A DNA stretch of 64,000 bases. Origin: Bacilli bacterium. Lineage in GTDB: Bacteria > Bacillota > Bacilli > Paenibacillales > NBRC-103111. Each line of letters opens with the position of its first letter. Positions within the stretch are counted from its first letter, which is position 1. Both the position numbers and the translations under genes were made by a program. The stretch covers positions 1 to 64,000 of the forward strand of contig JAQBPR010000127.1 in NCBI GenBank assembly GCA_028287395.1, written 5' to 3'. The notes beneath the pieces were generated by a model, which worked only from the letters and a program-made list of their open reading frames with translations, had not been told where the DNA came from and made no database searches. Shown here piece after piece: positions 53,436 to 62,390 of this stretch.

Positions 53436-54485
53436 TTACCCAGGTGTCGTTACGGCGTCCAGGTGGGCCAGTTCATTATCGTGAACACCATCCTCAAAAC
53501 CGGTCGTGTCCAAAGGATCGTTCTGGTTGGTAAATTCATCGCTTTCTGTTTCCACCGAATTTGACGTCTTTGTCTCAGTTGTCGCCAAACCAAGCTCTTC
53601 CAAGAACTCTCCAACGATGCGATCATAGATATGTGGGTTCGTACGCAGAGACTGTGCATGATCTGCACCCGGCGCCAGATACAATTGTTTGGGCCCCTGC
53701 TTAGCTCGGTACAGCTCAAGTGTCATCTCCATTGGAATGTACTTGTCTTCTTTTCCGTGAATGAACAAAATAGGAGTTTCAATCTCTGCCATATCGCGGA
53801 TCGGAGAAACTAAGTGGAACTGAAACCCACCGCGCAACCAAGCGAATAATCCTGTGATATGTAGAAATGGAAAAGGGGGTAACCACCAATCCTTTCTCAG
53901 CCTATATATCAGCTCTGCTGTCAAATCGGAATATGGGCAATCGGCAATGTAGAAAGCCGCACGCCTATCGATAGCCGCATGCTGCAAGGCAGTTGATGCC
54001 CCCATTGACTCGCCAAATATACCGATCTTACAGTATTGACCGACTCTTTCGAAAAGCCAATCAACGCATGCGTTCAAATCGTGTTTTTCGTAGAAACCGA
54101 ACGTTGTGGTGGAGCCACCGCTCCCTCCGTGTCGGCAGTGATCGTAAGCGAGTACATGAAAGCCTCTTTTACGGAACATCCACATATATTTAAGGGAGCT
54201 GACAAGCGATGTCGATACTCCGTGAACGAGTACGATGGCTTTCCCCGCATCCTGCGGAGCTTTGAAAAACAGTCCGCGGAGCTGGTAACCATATGGGGAA
54301 CTAATGAATACCTCTTCTTTCGGCAAACGGTCAATATCCTCCCGCACTAGTGTTCCCGCGTTTGTCTCGTACTTGTAAATATCCTCATCTCCGTAAGTAC
54401 GAATATGAATGACTAGTCCTGCCAAAAAGTACCCGACACCCACAAGAGCGAGCAACAAACACAGCGCTATTGACATCATAGTCAT
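53436..54485 (-). CDS. Membrane-anchored alpha/beta hydrolase
   Basis: This 349-residue protein has an N-terminal hydrophobic anchor (residues 4–27) and an alpha/beta hydrolase domain. The nucleophile serine is in GESMGAS, the oxyanion region in VLVHGVSTS, the acid in HGKEDKYIP and the histidine in GADHAQS. The last 50 residues form an acidic low-complexity tail. It resembles YqkD-type hydrolases; substrate unknown. An AAGGAGG site supports ATG 54485. No terminator is evident between it and the DUF2935 gene. Confidence 0.85.
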   Translation of the reverse strand: MTMMSIALCLLLALVGVGYFLAGLVIHIRTYGDEDIYKYETNAGTLVREDIDRLPKEEVFISSPYGYQLRGLFFKAPQDAGKAIVLVHGVSTSLVSSLKYMWMFRKRGFHVLAYDHCRHGGSGGSTTTFGFYEKHDLNACVDWLFERVGQYCKIGIFGESMGASTALQHAAIDRRAAFYIADCPYSDLTAELIYRLRKDWWLPPFPFLHITGLFAWLRGGFQFHLVSPIRDMAEIETPILFIHGKEDKYIPMEMTLELYRAKQGPKQLYLAPGADHAQSLRTNPHIYDRIVGEFLEELGLATTETKTSNSVETESDEFTNQNDPLDTTGFEDGVHDNELAHLDAVTTPG

Positions 54486-54681
54486 GCAAGCATCCTCCTT
54501 TTCACGTTAGTTTTTAGACAAGGAAATGGATCTTGATTCCTTGATGAACGACCGTTTTTTAGGTAGCATGCCCGGAAATGTATTGCTTATCACAAAAAAA
54601 TTCTTTTAATTGTTAAAAATGAAGGTTAAATATTTCTCTTGAAATAAGAATATTTGTTCGCTATTATGAATATACTGAATA

Positions 54682-54695
54682 AGAACAAATGTTTG
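54682..54695 (+). promoter_or_regulatory. LexA (SOS) box before left polymerase cassette
   Basis: AGAACAAATGTTTG matches the Bacillus box GAAC-N4-GTTC with one change (GTTT). It is 35 bases before the gene at 54730. Confidence 0.6.
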
Positions 54696-54729
54696 TGTCT
54701 TATGGAATTTACAGAAGGGAAGTTTGACC

Positions 54730-55110
54730 ATGAACAAACCTCAAGAAGTAACCAAAGACGAATTAATTATGGTCAAATACCGCATTATTTATCCTGTAAT
54801 CTTGGATGTATTGGAACGCGATATAGGTAAAATGAAGTTGATTGATTTGAAAATTCCTACGATCTATATAGGAAATCTCAAACATCTTCAGAACCTTATA
54901 ACCCAAGAACTGACTGAAATTAAACGTGAAATGCATAAACGAGGAATTAAGATATTCAACCAGGAGAGATCGACTAAAGGGATAACCGCTAAATATTTGT
55001 GTCGTGGATACAGTCATGAAATTTCGTTTCTGCCTAACATCATTCGCGCATGCGTGATCATTAAAGTTTGCATGCTGCTCAATTTGGATATTAACGGTGA
55101 AGTTATATGA
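54730..55110 (+). CDS. Small SOS-cassette protein, full-length form (126 aa)
   Basis: This 126-residue helical basic protein begins NKPQEVTKDELIMVKYRIIYPVILDVLERDIGKMKLIDLKI. It overlaps the Y-family polymerase start by 4 bases and follows a LexA box, so it is the first gene of a damage-inducible cassette. A shortened relative at 60374 occupies the same place before the intact polymerase. I do not recognise a named family; it could be a polymerase partner. AGAAGGGAAG precedes ATG 54730. Confidence 0.68.
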   Translation: MNKPQEVTKDELIMVKYRIIYPVILDVLERDIGKMKLIDLKIPTIYIGNLKHLQNLITQELTEIKREMHKRGIKIFNQERSTKGITAKYLCRGYSHEISFLPNIIRACVIIKVCMLLNLDINGEVI

Positions 55111-55448
55111 AGCAATTGAGAACTATCGCGCTTATTGATTGCCAGTCCTTCTACGCATCGGTAGAGAAAGCGGCAAACCCCGAATATAAAAATAAGCCCC
55201 TTGCAGTTTGTGGTGATCCACTAAGACGCTCAGGTATTGTTCTAGCTGCTTGCCCGCTTGCGAAAGGTTATGGTGTCACTACTGCAGAGCGTATCGGGGA
55301 TGCATTAGGTAAATGTCCAGAATTGATCGTAGTCCAACCACGAATGGCAGAATACATTCGTGTTTCCCTTCAGATTACGGAAATTTATCGAACGTTTACG
55401 GACCTTGTAGAGCAATTCAGTATTGACGTTCTGTTACGTCCTTGTTAA
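55107..55448 (+). pseudogene. Truncated Y-family DNA polymerase (left copy)
   Basis: The first 107 residues match the intact polymerase at 59118 closely (DCQSFYASVEKA, LAVCGDPLRRSGIVLAACPLAKG). It then leaves homology right after FSID, where the enzyme has the catalytic pair D107–E108. Six foreign residues and a stop follow. It keeps D11 but lacks E108, thumb and little finger, so it cannot polymerise. The break coincides with the recombinase remnant that follows. Confidence 0.88.
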
Positions 55449-55504
55449 CTATCTGTAATAGTGAACAATAAAAATAATTAATAATATATATAAGGGATTT
55501 ATAA

Positions 55505-55531
55505 TCGTTTACTAAAATATATTGTAAACGA
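55505..55531. repeat. Inverted repeat near the element's left end
   Basis: TCGTTTAC and GTAAACGA form a perfect 8-bp inverted repeat around an 11-base A/T loop, between the polymerase break and the recombinase gene. It could be a recombinase core or accessory site. Confidence 0.45.
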
Positions 55532-55606
55532 AAATAATAATATCTACTTTTAGAACCGATACCCTGTTCTAGAAGTTATTTTTATTTAGTTTTTTGGGGG
55601 TAAATT

Positions 55607-56341
55607 GTGGGGAACAAACAGGGAATAAATAGTTATGGTTTATTTGTTAAAACTGCATCTAATGGAAAACACCTTCGTTATATTATCACGGAAGATGGGA
55701 TACCCGTTCCGGATGTATGCCTCTGGCTAGATATTGTAAGTTTGAACAGTTACTTAACAGGTGAGAGATATGCATACGCCTTATTAAGATATCTGAGGTA
55801 TCTGAAGGGAATCAATATGTTATACAACGAAGTTACAAGCAAGGGAATAATTGAAGAATACATAAAGCAATTACTTGGTTTTGGAGACGTAATTATTAAT
55901 ATTGAGAGCAAAATGACGTTTAGTGGGATGGCAACAAATATAAGTGTTTTAAAAAATTTTTATATCTGGTTAGAGGATAATTTGAAAGTTAGTACAAACC
56001 CTCTTCTCTATAGTTCAAAATCTAAAATGAATAAAAGAGTAATGGAATCAAAATTTCTTTATGGTCAAATATGGAGTTTTGAAATTGACCAGTCCATTCT
56101 ATCTCGGATTACATATAGAAAAAAACATAATCATTTAAAATGGTACTCAGATCAGGAAATAGAGAACATTATGGCTTGTTTACCAACGAAACGAGATCAA
56201 TTAATTTTCCGCATTAGCATTGAAACAGGAATGAGGATAGGCGAGTTGCTTGGTCTTAAATTAGACCATTTTGACTCAAATGAACATTATCTCAAGGTTG
56301 TAAAGCAAGCAAACAAAAGGAAAGTATTGATGCAACTATAG
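55607..56341 (+). pseudogene. Tyrosine recombinase, Tn554 TnpA-like, C-terminus lost
   Basis: The 244-residue frame has the SAM-like binding domain and the first catalytic arginine box (ETGMRIGELLGLKLDHF, R210), but stops before the K, H-x-x-R, H and Y residues. Its last 15 codons overlap another frame (56284–56778) that resembles TnpC of Tn554-type transposons. The likely cause is an internal deletion that removed the TnpA C-terminus, TnpB and the TnpC start. Start is GTG 55607 behind GGGGG. Confidence 0.75.
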
Positions 56342-56778
56342 AATCAGTTACTTGGGCAGTAAACACAATTCGTGATCTTCAAGGAAATGGTATTAAAATA
56401 AAAGCTCTAAAGATAGCTGAACTTACTGGGCTCAGTAGAACGGTGCTTTATAAAAAACATGTTCGTGGTATATGGGATCCCTCTTGGTCCAATGAGAATA
56501 CTATCAATCAAGATTTGATTAATAGCTTGCTTAAAGAAAAAGAACTTCAAGGCTTAAACTCTCATATAAATGAATTAACTGATGATCTTAAAAAAGCTCA
56601 ATTAAAAATCGGAAGAATAACAACCAAGTTGGAATTTGAAGTATCACGGAGCAATGTATATAAAACAGATTATGAAACATTAAAAAAAGAAAATGAACTT
56701 CTTTTGTATAAATATTTGGAACTCTTAAGAAGTTTACATGCTAGGGATATTAATATAGCTGATCTTACTACTAAGTGA
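56284..56778 (+). pseudogene. Tn554 TnpC-like fragment (DUF6262 type)
   Basis: The frame is open from 56284 without a normal start and reads SKQKESIDATIESVTWAVNTI, a small helix-turn-helix (KIAELTGLSRTVLYKK) and then a coiled coil (KEKELQGLNSHINELTDDLKKAQ). This is the layout of the small third protein of Tn554-type transposons. The missing N-terminus and overlap with the truncated recombinase mark a deletion junction near 56300. A GTG at 56443 could give a 111-residue product. Confidence 0.65.
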
Positions 56779-56870
56779 GCTATAAAATTTCCCTTCGAGC
56801 CAAATCATGTGAATCAGGATGTCGATTATTTGTATTATAAATTCATGCACTTTTTTAATGTTCATTTATT

Positions 56871-58601
56871 TTATTCATTTAAAAATGGCTCGAGCAAGTC
56901 GGAAATTTCTTTTAATTGAATTGGATGATTTGATAATATCCAATTTACAAGTATTGAACCATGACTGGGTTTTGCATAATCATAATTAATATATTTTTTT
57001 ATTATTGCATCAAGGACTTCACTGCCTCTAATATCATTTATTGGGTTACCCGTTTGAAGGATTCCACTTGGGAATAGATATGGATTCTTTAAACAATCTT
57101 GTATTAACTCATTTAATTCGTTAACATTTACTTCTAAATTAAATACTTGCTTCAACATTTCATGGATAGCCTCTGCATTTAATAAATAGTTTTCGAATTC
57201 TCTTTTACCTAATAGAATTATATGATCTTTCCCGTATTTCTCGGAAATTTCTTGATAATTTCGTTCGTCTCGATCAAGTAGGAACACATATGGAATTGGG
57301 TTGGATGAGATAGTTTTCATTAAGTCCTGAAAAACAGATGCATTTGCGATCATATATTGCTTTCTTCTCCACTCATCTCCGGTTCCCCTGAGTTCAATGA
57401 CACTGTAATTGTATCCAATTTGCTTTCGACCAAACGCAGCTAATATTTTGGGGAGAAGTTCTCTTTCTGTTTTCCCTTCTACAAATATAATTTTATTTGC
57501 AAATGCAAAATCACTGTTTCTTATACCTATTTCATCCAATGCGGGACCTACCTGTTCTAATTTATTAAATATGGAGCACCCTTGTTGTTTTTTAATCAAA
57601 ATAATATTTTTCTCTGCAGGATAATTAATTAAAATAGGGGAATGTGTTGTGAAAATATACTGATGCCCTGTTTGGGTTGAGATAGTATCGTAGACGGCTT
57701 TTTCTGCGGAAGGATGTAAAAAAGAATTAGGTTCATCAAAAAGAATAATTAAACCATTACTTTCACTATTGAGTAATATTATTAAAATGAGCACGTGATA
57801 AAAACCACTACCACATTTTTGAATAGGAATAGTTTCAGTTAGATCTTTAAACTTTATCTGAATATTAGTCACTTGAGTATTTATTCCTATCATTTCAGGC
57901 GAAAGATTCTCCACTTCAGGAAAAATAGCAACGAATGATTCAACAATTCGATTATAAGTTTTTTGTTTATTTGTAAGGAGGAACATCATATGTGTATGTA
58001 ATTGTGTAGCTGTAGCATCTAAACGCGGTATAGACATAATACTTTGATGAGTAGGAACCCTTCTTTCTCCACTGATATAATAAATTTTCGCCTTGAGTTC
58101 ATTGAATATTGATTCTAAAAGATTTTTAATTTTATCGTCAACGGTTGAAAGATTTCCCCCAATATTTACTCTGAAGTGATTGTCATTATCTTTAAAATAC
58201 ATCGGGTTTATATTGACTGGAGTTACTGCATCAAAAACACTTAGATCATTGAAATATGAAATTCCTTCAAATCCCAAAAAGGATATTTTGATTTTTCTGC
58301 TTGCAAAAGTACTTTTAAATATATCTTCGAATTTTTTTTGCTCTTCATGGTTAATTTGAAGGATAAATTCGAATATGGCTGGTGAAGTTGCTAAATTACG
58401 AATACCATCTGTACCATTATTACCTCCTGATATTCCCTGATAATTGAGATGCCCAGAAAAACACAAGTAGATAGCTTCAATAAATGCAGACTTCCCTGCA
58501 TTATTTATACCTGTAATGATATTTAAGAACGAATGAATATCTACAAAATCAGAATCTTGTATGCTTTTAAAATTTTGTATTCTTACTTTTTCCAATATCA
58601 T
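56871..58601 (-). CDS. OLD-family ATP-dependent nuclease (AAA + TOPRIM)
   Basis: This 576-residue protein has an N-terminal ABC/SMC-like ATPase (Walker A GINNAGKS, residues 31–38; Walker B in LIILFDEPNSFLHPSAE) and a C-terminal TOPRIM nuclease (IIFVEGKTERELLP, then FLLDRDERN). This is the build of OLD nucleases and of Gabija GajA, which defend against phages. No GajB-like helicase is adjacent, so a stand-alone class 1 OLD is most likely. It lies between two polymerase cassettes and ends at a strong terminator on its upstream side. Confidence 0.88.
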   Translation of the reverse strand: MILEKVRIQNFKSIQDSDFVDIHSFLNIITGINNAGKSAFIEAIYLCFSGHLNYQGISGGNNGTDGIRNLATSPAIFEFILQINHEEQKKFEDIFKSTFASRKIKISFLGFEGISYFNDLSVFDAVTPVNINPMYFKDNDNHFRVNIGGNLSTVDDKIKNLLESIFNELKAKIYYISGERRVPTHQSIMSIPRLDATATQLHTHMMFLLTNKQKTYNRIVESFVAIFPEVENLSPEMIGINTQVTNIQIKFKDLTETIPIQKCGSGFYHVLILIILLNSESNGLIILFDEPNSFLHPSAEKAVYDTISTQTGHQYIFTTHSPILINYPAEKNIILIKKQQGCSIFNKLEQVGPALDEIGIRNSDFAFANKIIFVEGKTERELLPKILAAFGRKQIGYNYSVIELRGTGDEWRRKQYMIANASVFQDLMKTISSNPIPYVFLLDRDERNYQEISEKYGKDHIILLGKREFENYLLNAEAIHEMLKQVFNLEVNVNELNELIQDCLKNPYLFPSGILQTGNPINDIRGSEVLDAIIKKYINYDYAKPSHGSILVNWILSNHPIQLKEISDLLEPFLNE

Positions 58602-58692
58602 CTTTACATCTACTCTTTTCTCAAATTATTTTGGTAAGGGATTACTACATTATTTGTACTCAAAACTCTTTATTCAATTTATGGTATCACAT

Positions 58693-58731
58693 AAAAAATC
58701 CCTTAGATACTTAAGTATCAAGGGATTTTTT
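58693..58731. terminator. Very strong bidirectional terminator
   Basis: AAAAAATCCCTT and AAGGGATTTTTT flank the palindrome GATACTTAAGTATC with one bulged A. It isolates the OLD gene from the yolD end. Confidence 0.9.
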
Positions 58732-58791
58732 AACCGATGCTTTCGGATTAATATTAGCATAACTTTTAGAATCTTTGGTGTCAATTCAAAT

Positions 58792-59121
58792 TTATAGAAT
58801 TCGAATAATATCCGAAAAATCAACCCATTCTTCACCATCAGATCCAGTAAGTTTCACCTTCCTGGTTAGCGTATCAATCTTAATTGCAGTTCCAATAATT
58901 TCTCTGTTTTGGAGTTCATCGAACAAAACAAAAGTCATCGGCATGGAAAGCCACATAGAAACACCTATGGCTCGTGCAACTTCTTCTTGTTGTTGTTCCT
59001 CTAGATCAGGTTTTACTTTCTTTTTCAAGGCGCGGTTTTGCTCTAATATTGTTTCCCTATGCTCCGGCAGCATCATCCGACTCGATTCCCACATTCCGTT
59101 CTTCTCCAGCTTTTTGCTCAT
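58792..59121 (-). CDS. YolD-like protein
   Basis: This 109-residue protein has the YolD hallmark MWESSRMMLPEHRETILE near the start and ends DGEEWVDFSDIIRI. YolD-like genes sit with UvrX/UmuC polymerases in Bacillus and phage SPbeta, and are thought to act with them in SOS mutagenesis. It overlaps the polymerase stop by 4 bases, so expression is coupled. The left cassette lacks this gene. Confidence 0.88.
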   Translation of the reverse strand: MSKKLEKNGMWESSRMMLPEHRETILEQNRALKKKVKPDLEEQQQEEVARAIGVSMWLSMPMTFVLFDELQNREIIGTAIKIDTLTRKVKLTGSDGEEWVDFSDIIRIL

Positions 59122-60377
59122 TTGTAGTGACCTCCTATTTTGTTGCTTCTGTCTTTTGCTTGACCTGCTTCGGATATGGAAACTGCTCTCATGATTGCTG
59201 CGTCACCATAACGAAATTTAATTTTGTCCATTGTATGGGCGAGAGCCATTTTCTTTTCGCGATCCCCGAACATAACATACTGATATTCTTCATCGCTCAC
59301 TAGCTCGTTTAAGGTAACACCTACTTTGCGAACCGGCAGTTTATCCCAGTGCTTATCTATCAGGATCTTAGCTATTTCGTAAACATCTTCTGCTAGGTTT
59401 GTTGGATCTGGCATTTTCATTTGTCTGAAGAATCCGCTAGGACGATCATAATCGGCTCCCATTAATCCAATACTAACAACCCATCCCATATACCTCTTCG
59501 CTCTACAATGTTGACAGACCAATTCCGCAAGTTCGAGGATGACAACAAGTATTTCCTCTAACGTCCTATAATCCCTTGGGAGGGTCATTTGGTGTCCGAT
59601 TGACTTCTGGGTATCGTGCGTGTTTAAAGTCACTAGTGAGTCGTCCACACCGTTTGCAATACGCCAGTATAGATCAGCTTGTATATCGCTTTGCTTACCA
59701 AACTTCGTCCGCAGCATTTGTTTTAGTCTAGTCAATGGAATCTTGGCAAGATCTCCGATTGAATGAATGCCCATCCTCATAAAATGATTCGTCATGCGAC
59801 TACCTACCATGTACATTTTGTTGATTGGCAGCGGCCAGAGTATTTCGCCAATATCTTTTTTAGGAAGAGTGAAAATACCTCCAGGACGCTTCTTGGCGAA
59901 ATTATCACAACTGGTTTTTGCAAGCAGCTTGTTTTCTGAAATTCCAGCTCGGACGTAAACGCCAGTTTGCTCCATTACTTGGTTTTGTATTTGTTTTGCG
60001 ATTGTTTCAGGCTCCCCGAAGAGTTTAAGGCTAGCTGTTAAATCGACCCATTGCTCATCTATGCTGAACGGCTCTACAAGGTCTGTAAATGTTCGATAAA
60101 TGTCGGTAATTTGAAGGGAGACACGAATGTATTCTGCCATACGTGGCTGGACTACGATCAATTCTGGGCATTTACCTATTGCGTCTCCTATTCGTTCTGC
60201 AGTTGTCACTCCCTTACTCTTTGCAAGCGGACAGGCTGCTAAGACTATTCCACTTCTACGCGTGGGATCACCACAAACAGCGAGAGGTAAATCCTTGTAT
60301 TCCGGATGTGCCGCCTTCTCTACAGAGGCATAGAAACTCTGGCAATCAATTAGCGCGATTGTTCTCAATTGTTTCAT
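59118..60377 (-). CDS. Y-family DNA polymerase (UvrX/UmuC type), intact copy
   Basis: This 419-residue translesion polymerase has all catalytic carboxylates: D11 in LIDCQSFYAS and D107–E108 in FSIDEQW. The palm, the thumb with its helix-hairpin-helix (MGIHSIGDLAKIPLTRLKQM) and little finger (KVGVTLNELVSDEEYQYVMFG) follow, ending IGGHYK. It lies in a LexA-controlled operon with the small gene at 60374 and yolD. It lacks a beta-clamp tail I can recognise. The other two copies in the window are broken. Confidence 0.92.
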   Translation of the reverse strand: MKQLRTIALIDCQSFYASVEKAAHPEYKDLPLAVCGDPTRRSGIVLAACPLAKSKGVTTAERIGDAIGKCPELIVVQPRMAEYIRVSLQITDIYRTFTDLVEPFSIDEQWVDLTASLKLFGEPETIAKQIQNQVMEQTGVYVRAGISENKLLAKTSCDNFAKKRPGGIFTLPKKDIGEILWPLPINKMYMVGSRMTNHFMRMGIHSIGDLAKIPLTRLKQMLRTKFGKQSDIQADLYWRIANGVDDSLVTLNTHDTQKSIGHQMTLPRDYRTLEEILVVILELAELVCQHCRAKRYMGWVVSIGLMGADYDRPSGFFRQMKMPDPTNLAEDVYEIAKILIDKHWDKLPVRKVGVTLNELVSDEEYQYVMFGDREKKMALAHTMDKIKFRYGDAAIMRAVSISEAGQAKDRSNKIGGHYK

Positions 60378-60577
60378 AAAACACCTCCGCTAGGAAAATC
60401 AAGTCTAAGTAGCAAACATACTTTCACCAGATTATTAATATAGATCATTCGTATTTTCAAATCGATTAATTTCATTTTTCCAATATCCTGCTCTAATACA
60501 TCCAATATCACGGGGTAAATAATGCTGTCTTTAACCATGACCAGTTCTTTCAATGTCACTTCTTGGGGTTTGCTCAT
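60374..60577 (-). CDS. Small SOS-cassette protein, internally deleted form (67 aa)
   Basis: This 67-residue relative of the gene at 54730 has the same first 45 residues (KPQEVT…KMKLIDLKI…IYINNL) and the same end (VKVCLLLRLD), but about 59 middle residues are missing in frame. It starts at ATG 60577 behind AAAAGGGA and overlaps the polymerase start by 4 bases, so coupling is kept. Whether the short form still works is open. Confidence 0.62.
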   Translation of the reverse strand: MSKPQEVTLKELVMVKDSIIYPVILDVLEQDIGKMKLIDLKIRMIYINNLVKVCLLLRLDFPSGGVL

Positions 60578-60644
60578 GACCAAATTCCCTTTTAATAAAT
60601 CATTAAATACAAATATACGTTCTGATACAGTATATGTATTATAA

Positions 60645-60658
60645 CGAACATATATTCG
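60645..60658 (-). promoter_or_regulatory. LexA (SOS) box before right polymerase cassette
   Basis: CGAACATATATTCG differs from the ideal CGAACATATGTTCG at one base. It lies about 70 bases upstream of the minus-strand cassette and is the best single LexA box in the island. Confidence 0.72.
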
Positions 60659-60697
60659 CATATCAACAGGAATATTTCTCCATTTAAAAACCCGCAT

Positions 60698-61031
60698 CTC
60701 TGCGACCCTTGAATTATTTATTTTAATAAACCATGTTTAATTTTTATACGCCTTTAGGCAATTGCCAGAATTTCCTCATGAATTTTCACTTTGAATAAGT
60801 TAACGGAAATGAGCCATCAAGTTAATGGTTGAGAACCACCATAGTAATGAAATTGAACCAAGATGTGAGAGCCATCAATAACCCCTACCGCCATCTGTGT
60901 CGTTTTTTTATATTTCTACACATCAATTTTAAATAGCCTTGTGACTTTCAATGTTATATGATTAATCCACATGATCCAATTACTTGTAAAAATGCTATTT
61001 TACTTGATTAGAAAACCGATGGAGGAAGACA
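60698..61031. other. Intergenic stretch with possible decayed transposase trace
   Basis: There is no supported gene. On the minus strand around 60820–60905 a short run reads VGVIDGSHI, which recalls DDE transposases, but stops on both sides prevent a call. The rest is A/T-rich spacer leading to the ribosome site of the next gene (GATGGAGGAAG). Confidence 0.3.
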
Positions 61032-62369
61032 ATGGAAACACTATTTGGAATGGGGAAATTGATACACGAATCAATAATAATACCGGTATCCTTTACTTTT
61101 CATTGGCATTTTGAGGCATCGAATAAGGGTAGAGCAAAATTTGTAGCGGTAAGTAAAGATAGCGAGATATATGACATATACGAATCATTACCCTTTTTTC
61201 CTTGGGCTTTGGAAGGCGTTGATTCTCACGGAAGGCCGATATGCGCAGAACGGTTATCCTTAACAAGACGTCAAGGTAAGATTAATGGAGTCCTAATTGA
61301 GACAATTTTACACTTGAACGCAGATGATATTCATGTCGGAGAATCCGGAGCGTTTGACACGGTACTTTTCTATATACCCAACACAAAGATAGGGTATGAT
61401 TACAAGTTCCAAGATTTCGATGGAACAAATAATTTAAGTTTATCCACAATCGAACTTTCGTATGGAGGTTATAAATACAACATTAAGCTCAAAAGACTAA
61501 TTTCTGAGGCGAAAGAAAAGGAAAAAATTTCATTAGAAGAAGATTTCATTTCCATTGAAATGAATATAGAAAAGCTTAATGGATATATTTCGGACATTGA
61601 GGCACAGAAATTGGCACAGGCTGTGCTTGAAGTAATGGAAATCGCGTACGGCAATATTATTTATTGGTCTGAAATGAAAGGGTTGCTAGACAATGACATC
61701 GTTTATCATGCTTATCGTAATGCTCGGTATCCCAAATCCTCACATACTAGACAGTTGATAAAACTTGATCACCCACGTTTTTTAAGCGGCTTTATTCTCA
61801 AAACATTTGATTTATATCAAAACATGTTATTCTCTGAAAGAGAAGCGCTTCTGGAGTTAATTCGAGGAGTTCGATTTGCTGCAGAACGATTAAACTTTCC
61901 AGTGCCTTTTGTGCAGCTTGGTTCTACAATAGAAAAATGTTGTGTGAGTATATTAGGTGAAAATAAAGAGTATTACATGAACAAAAAGGAGAGAAGAAGA
62001 GTATTTCCAGATTATAAAGAATGGGTTCAACTAAACATTATTCCGAATATAAATAAGTTAGATCAAGACGAATTCATAGATTCATTGAGTAACAAGTTTT
62101 CTTTTCTATTACAGAAAACTTTCCGCACAAGGCTTACTAATTTACTTAATCATTATCAGATAAAATTCAATCCGATATGGATATCTGAATTTGTGAAAAT
62201 GAGAAACGAGGCTGCTCATGGGGGCTACCAATTCAATGGGATAGCTGATTACATGATATGGACAAGGGTTGCATCCCTCTTAGAGAGAATCATCATGAAG
62301 CGGATGATGTATGATCAGGCATTCTGGGACAATTCTACAAGTCCATCTGAATATAAAATATTAAATTAA
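61032..62369 (+). CDS. HEPN-motif protein, ApeA-like defence candidate (445 aa)
   Basis: This 445-residue soluble protein has a beta-rich N-terminal half (HWHFEASNKGRAKFVAVSKD, LPFFPWALEGVDSHGRPI) and a helical C-terminal part that ends with RNEAAHGG. There R391 and H396 give the R-x4-H signature of HEPN RNases. N-terminal beta domain plus C-terminal HEPN is the layout of ApeA-type anti-phage proteins, but I cannot prove family membership by eye. A TGGAGGAAG site lies upstream. It sits between the OLD/SOS block and a STAND gene. Confidence 0.65.
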   Translation: METLFGMGKLIHESIIIPVSFTFHWHFEASNKGRAKFVAVSKDSEIYDIYESLPFFPWALEGVDSHGRPICAERLSLTRRQGKINGVLIETILHLNADDIHVGESGAFDTVLFYIPNTKIGYDYKFQDFDGTNNLSLSTIELSYGGYKYNIKLKRLISEAKEKEKISLEEDFISIEMNIEKLNGYISDIEAQKLAQAVLEVMEIAYGNIIYWSEMKGLLDNDIVYHAYRNARYPKSSHTRQLIKLDHPRFLSGFILKTFDLYQNMLFSEREALLELIRGVRFAAERLNFPVPFVQLGSTIEKCCVSILGENKEYYMNKKERRRVFPDYKEWVQLNIIPNINKLDQDEFIDSLSNKFSFLLQKTFRTRLTNLLNHYQIKFNPIWISEFVKMRNEAAHGGYQFNGIADYMIWTRVASLLERIIMKRMMYDQAFWDNSTSPSEYKILN

Positions 62370-62390
62370 CAAGTATGCCACCATTAATTC

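Noticed and set aside
60820-60910. Possible DDE transposase trace on the minus strand (VGVIDGSHI)
   Set aside because: Only about ten residues match and stops surround them; recorded only as a note in the gap entry.
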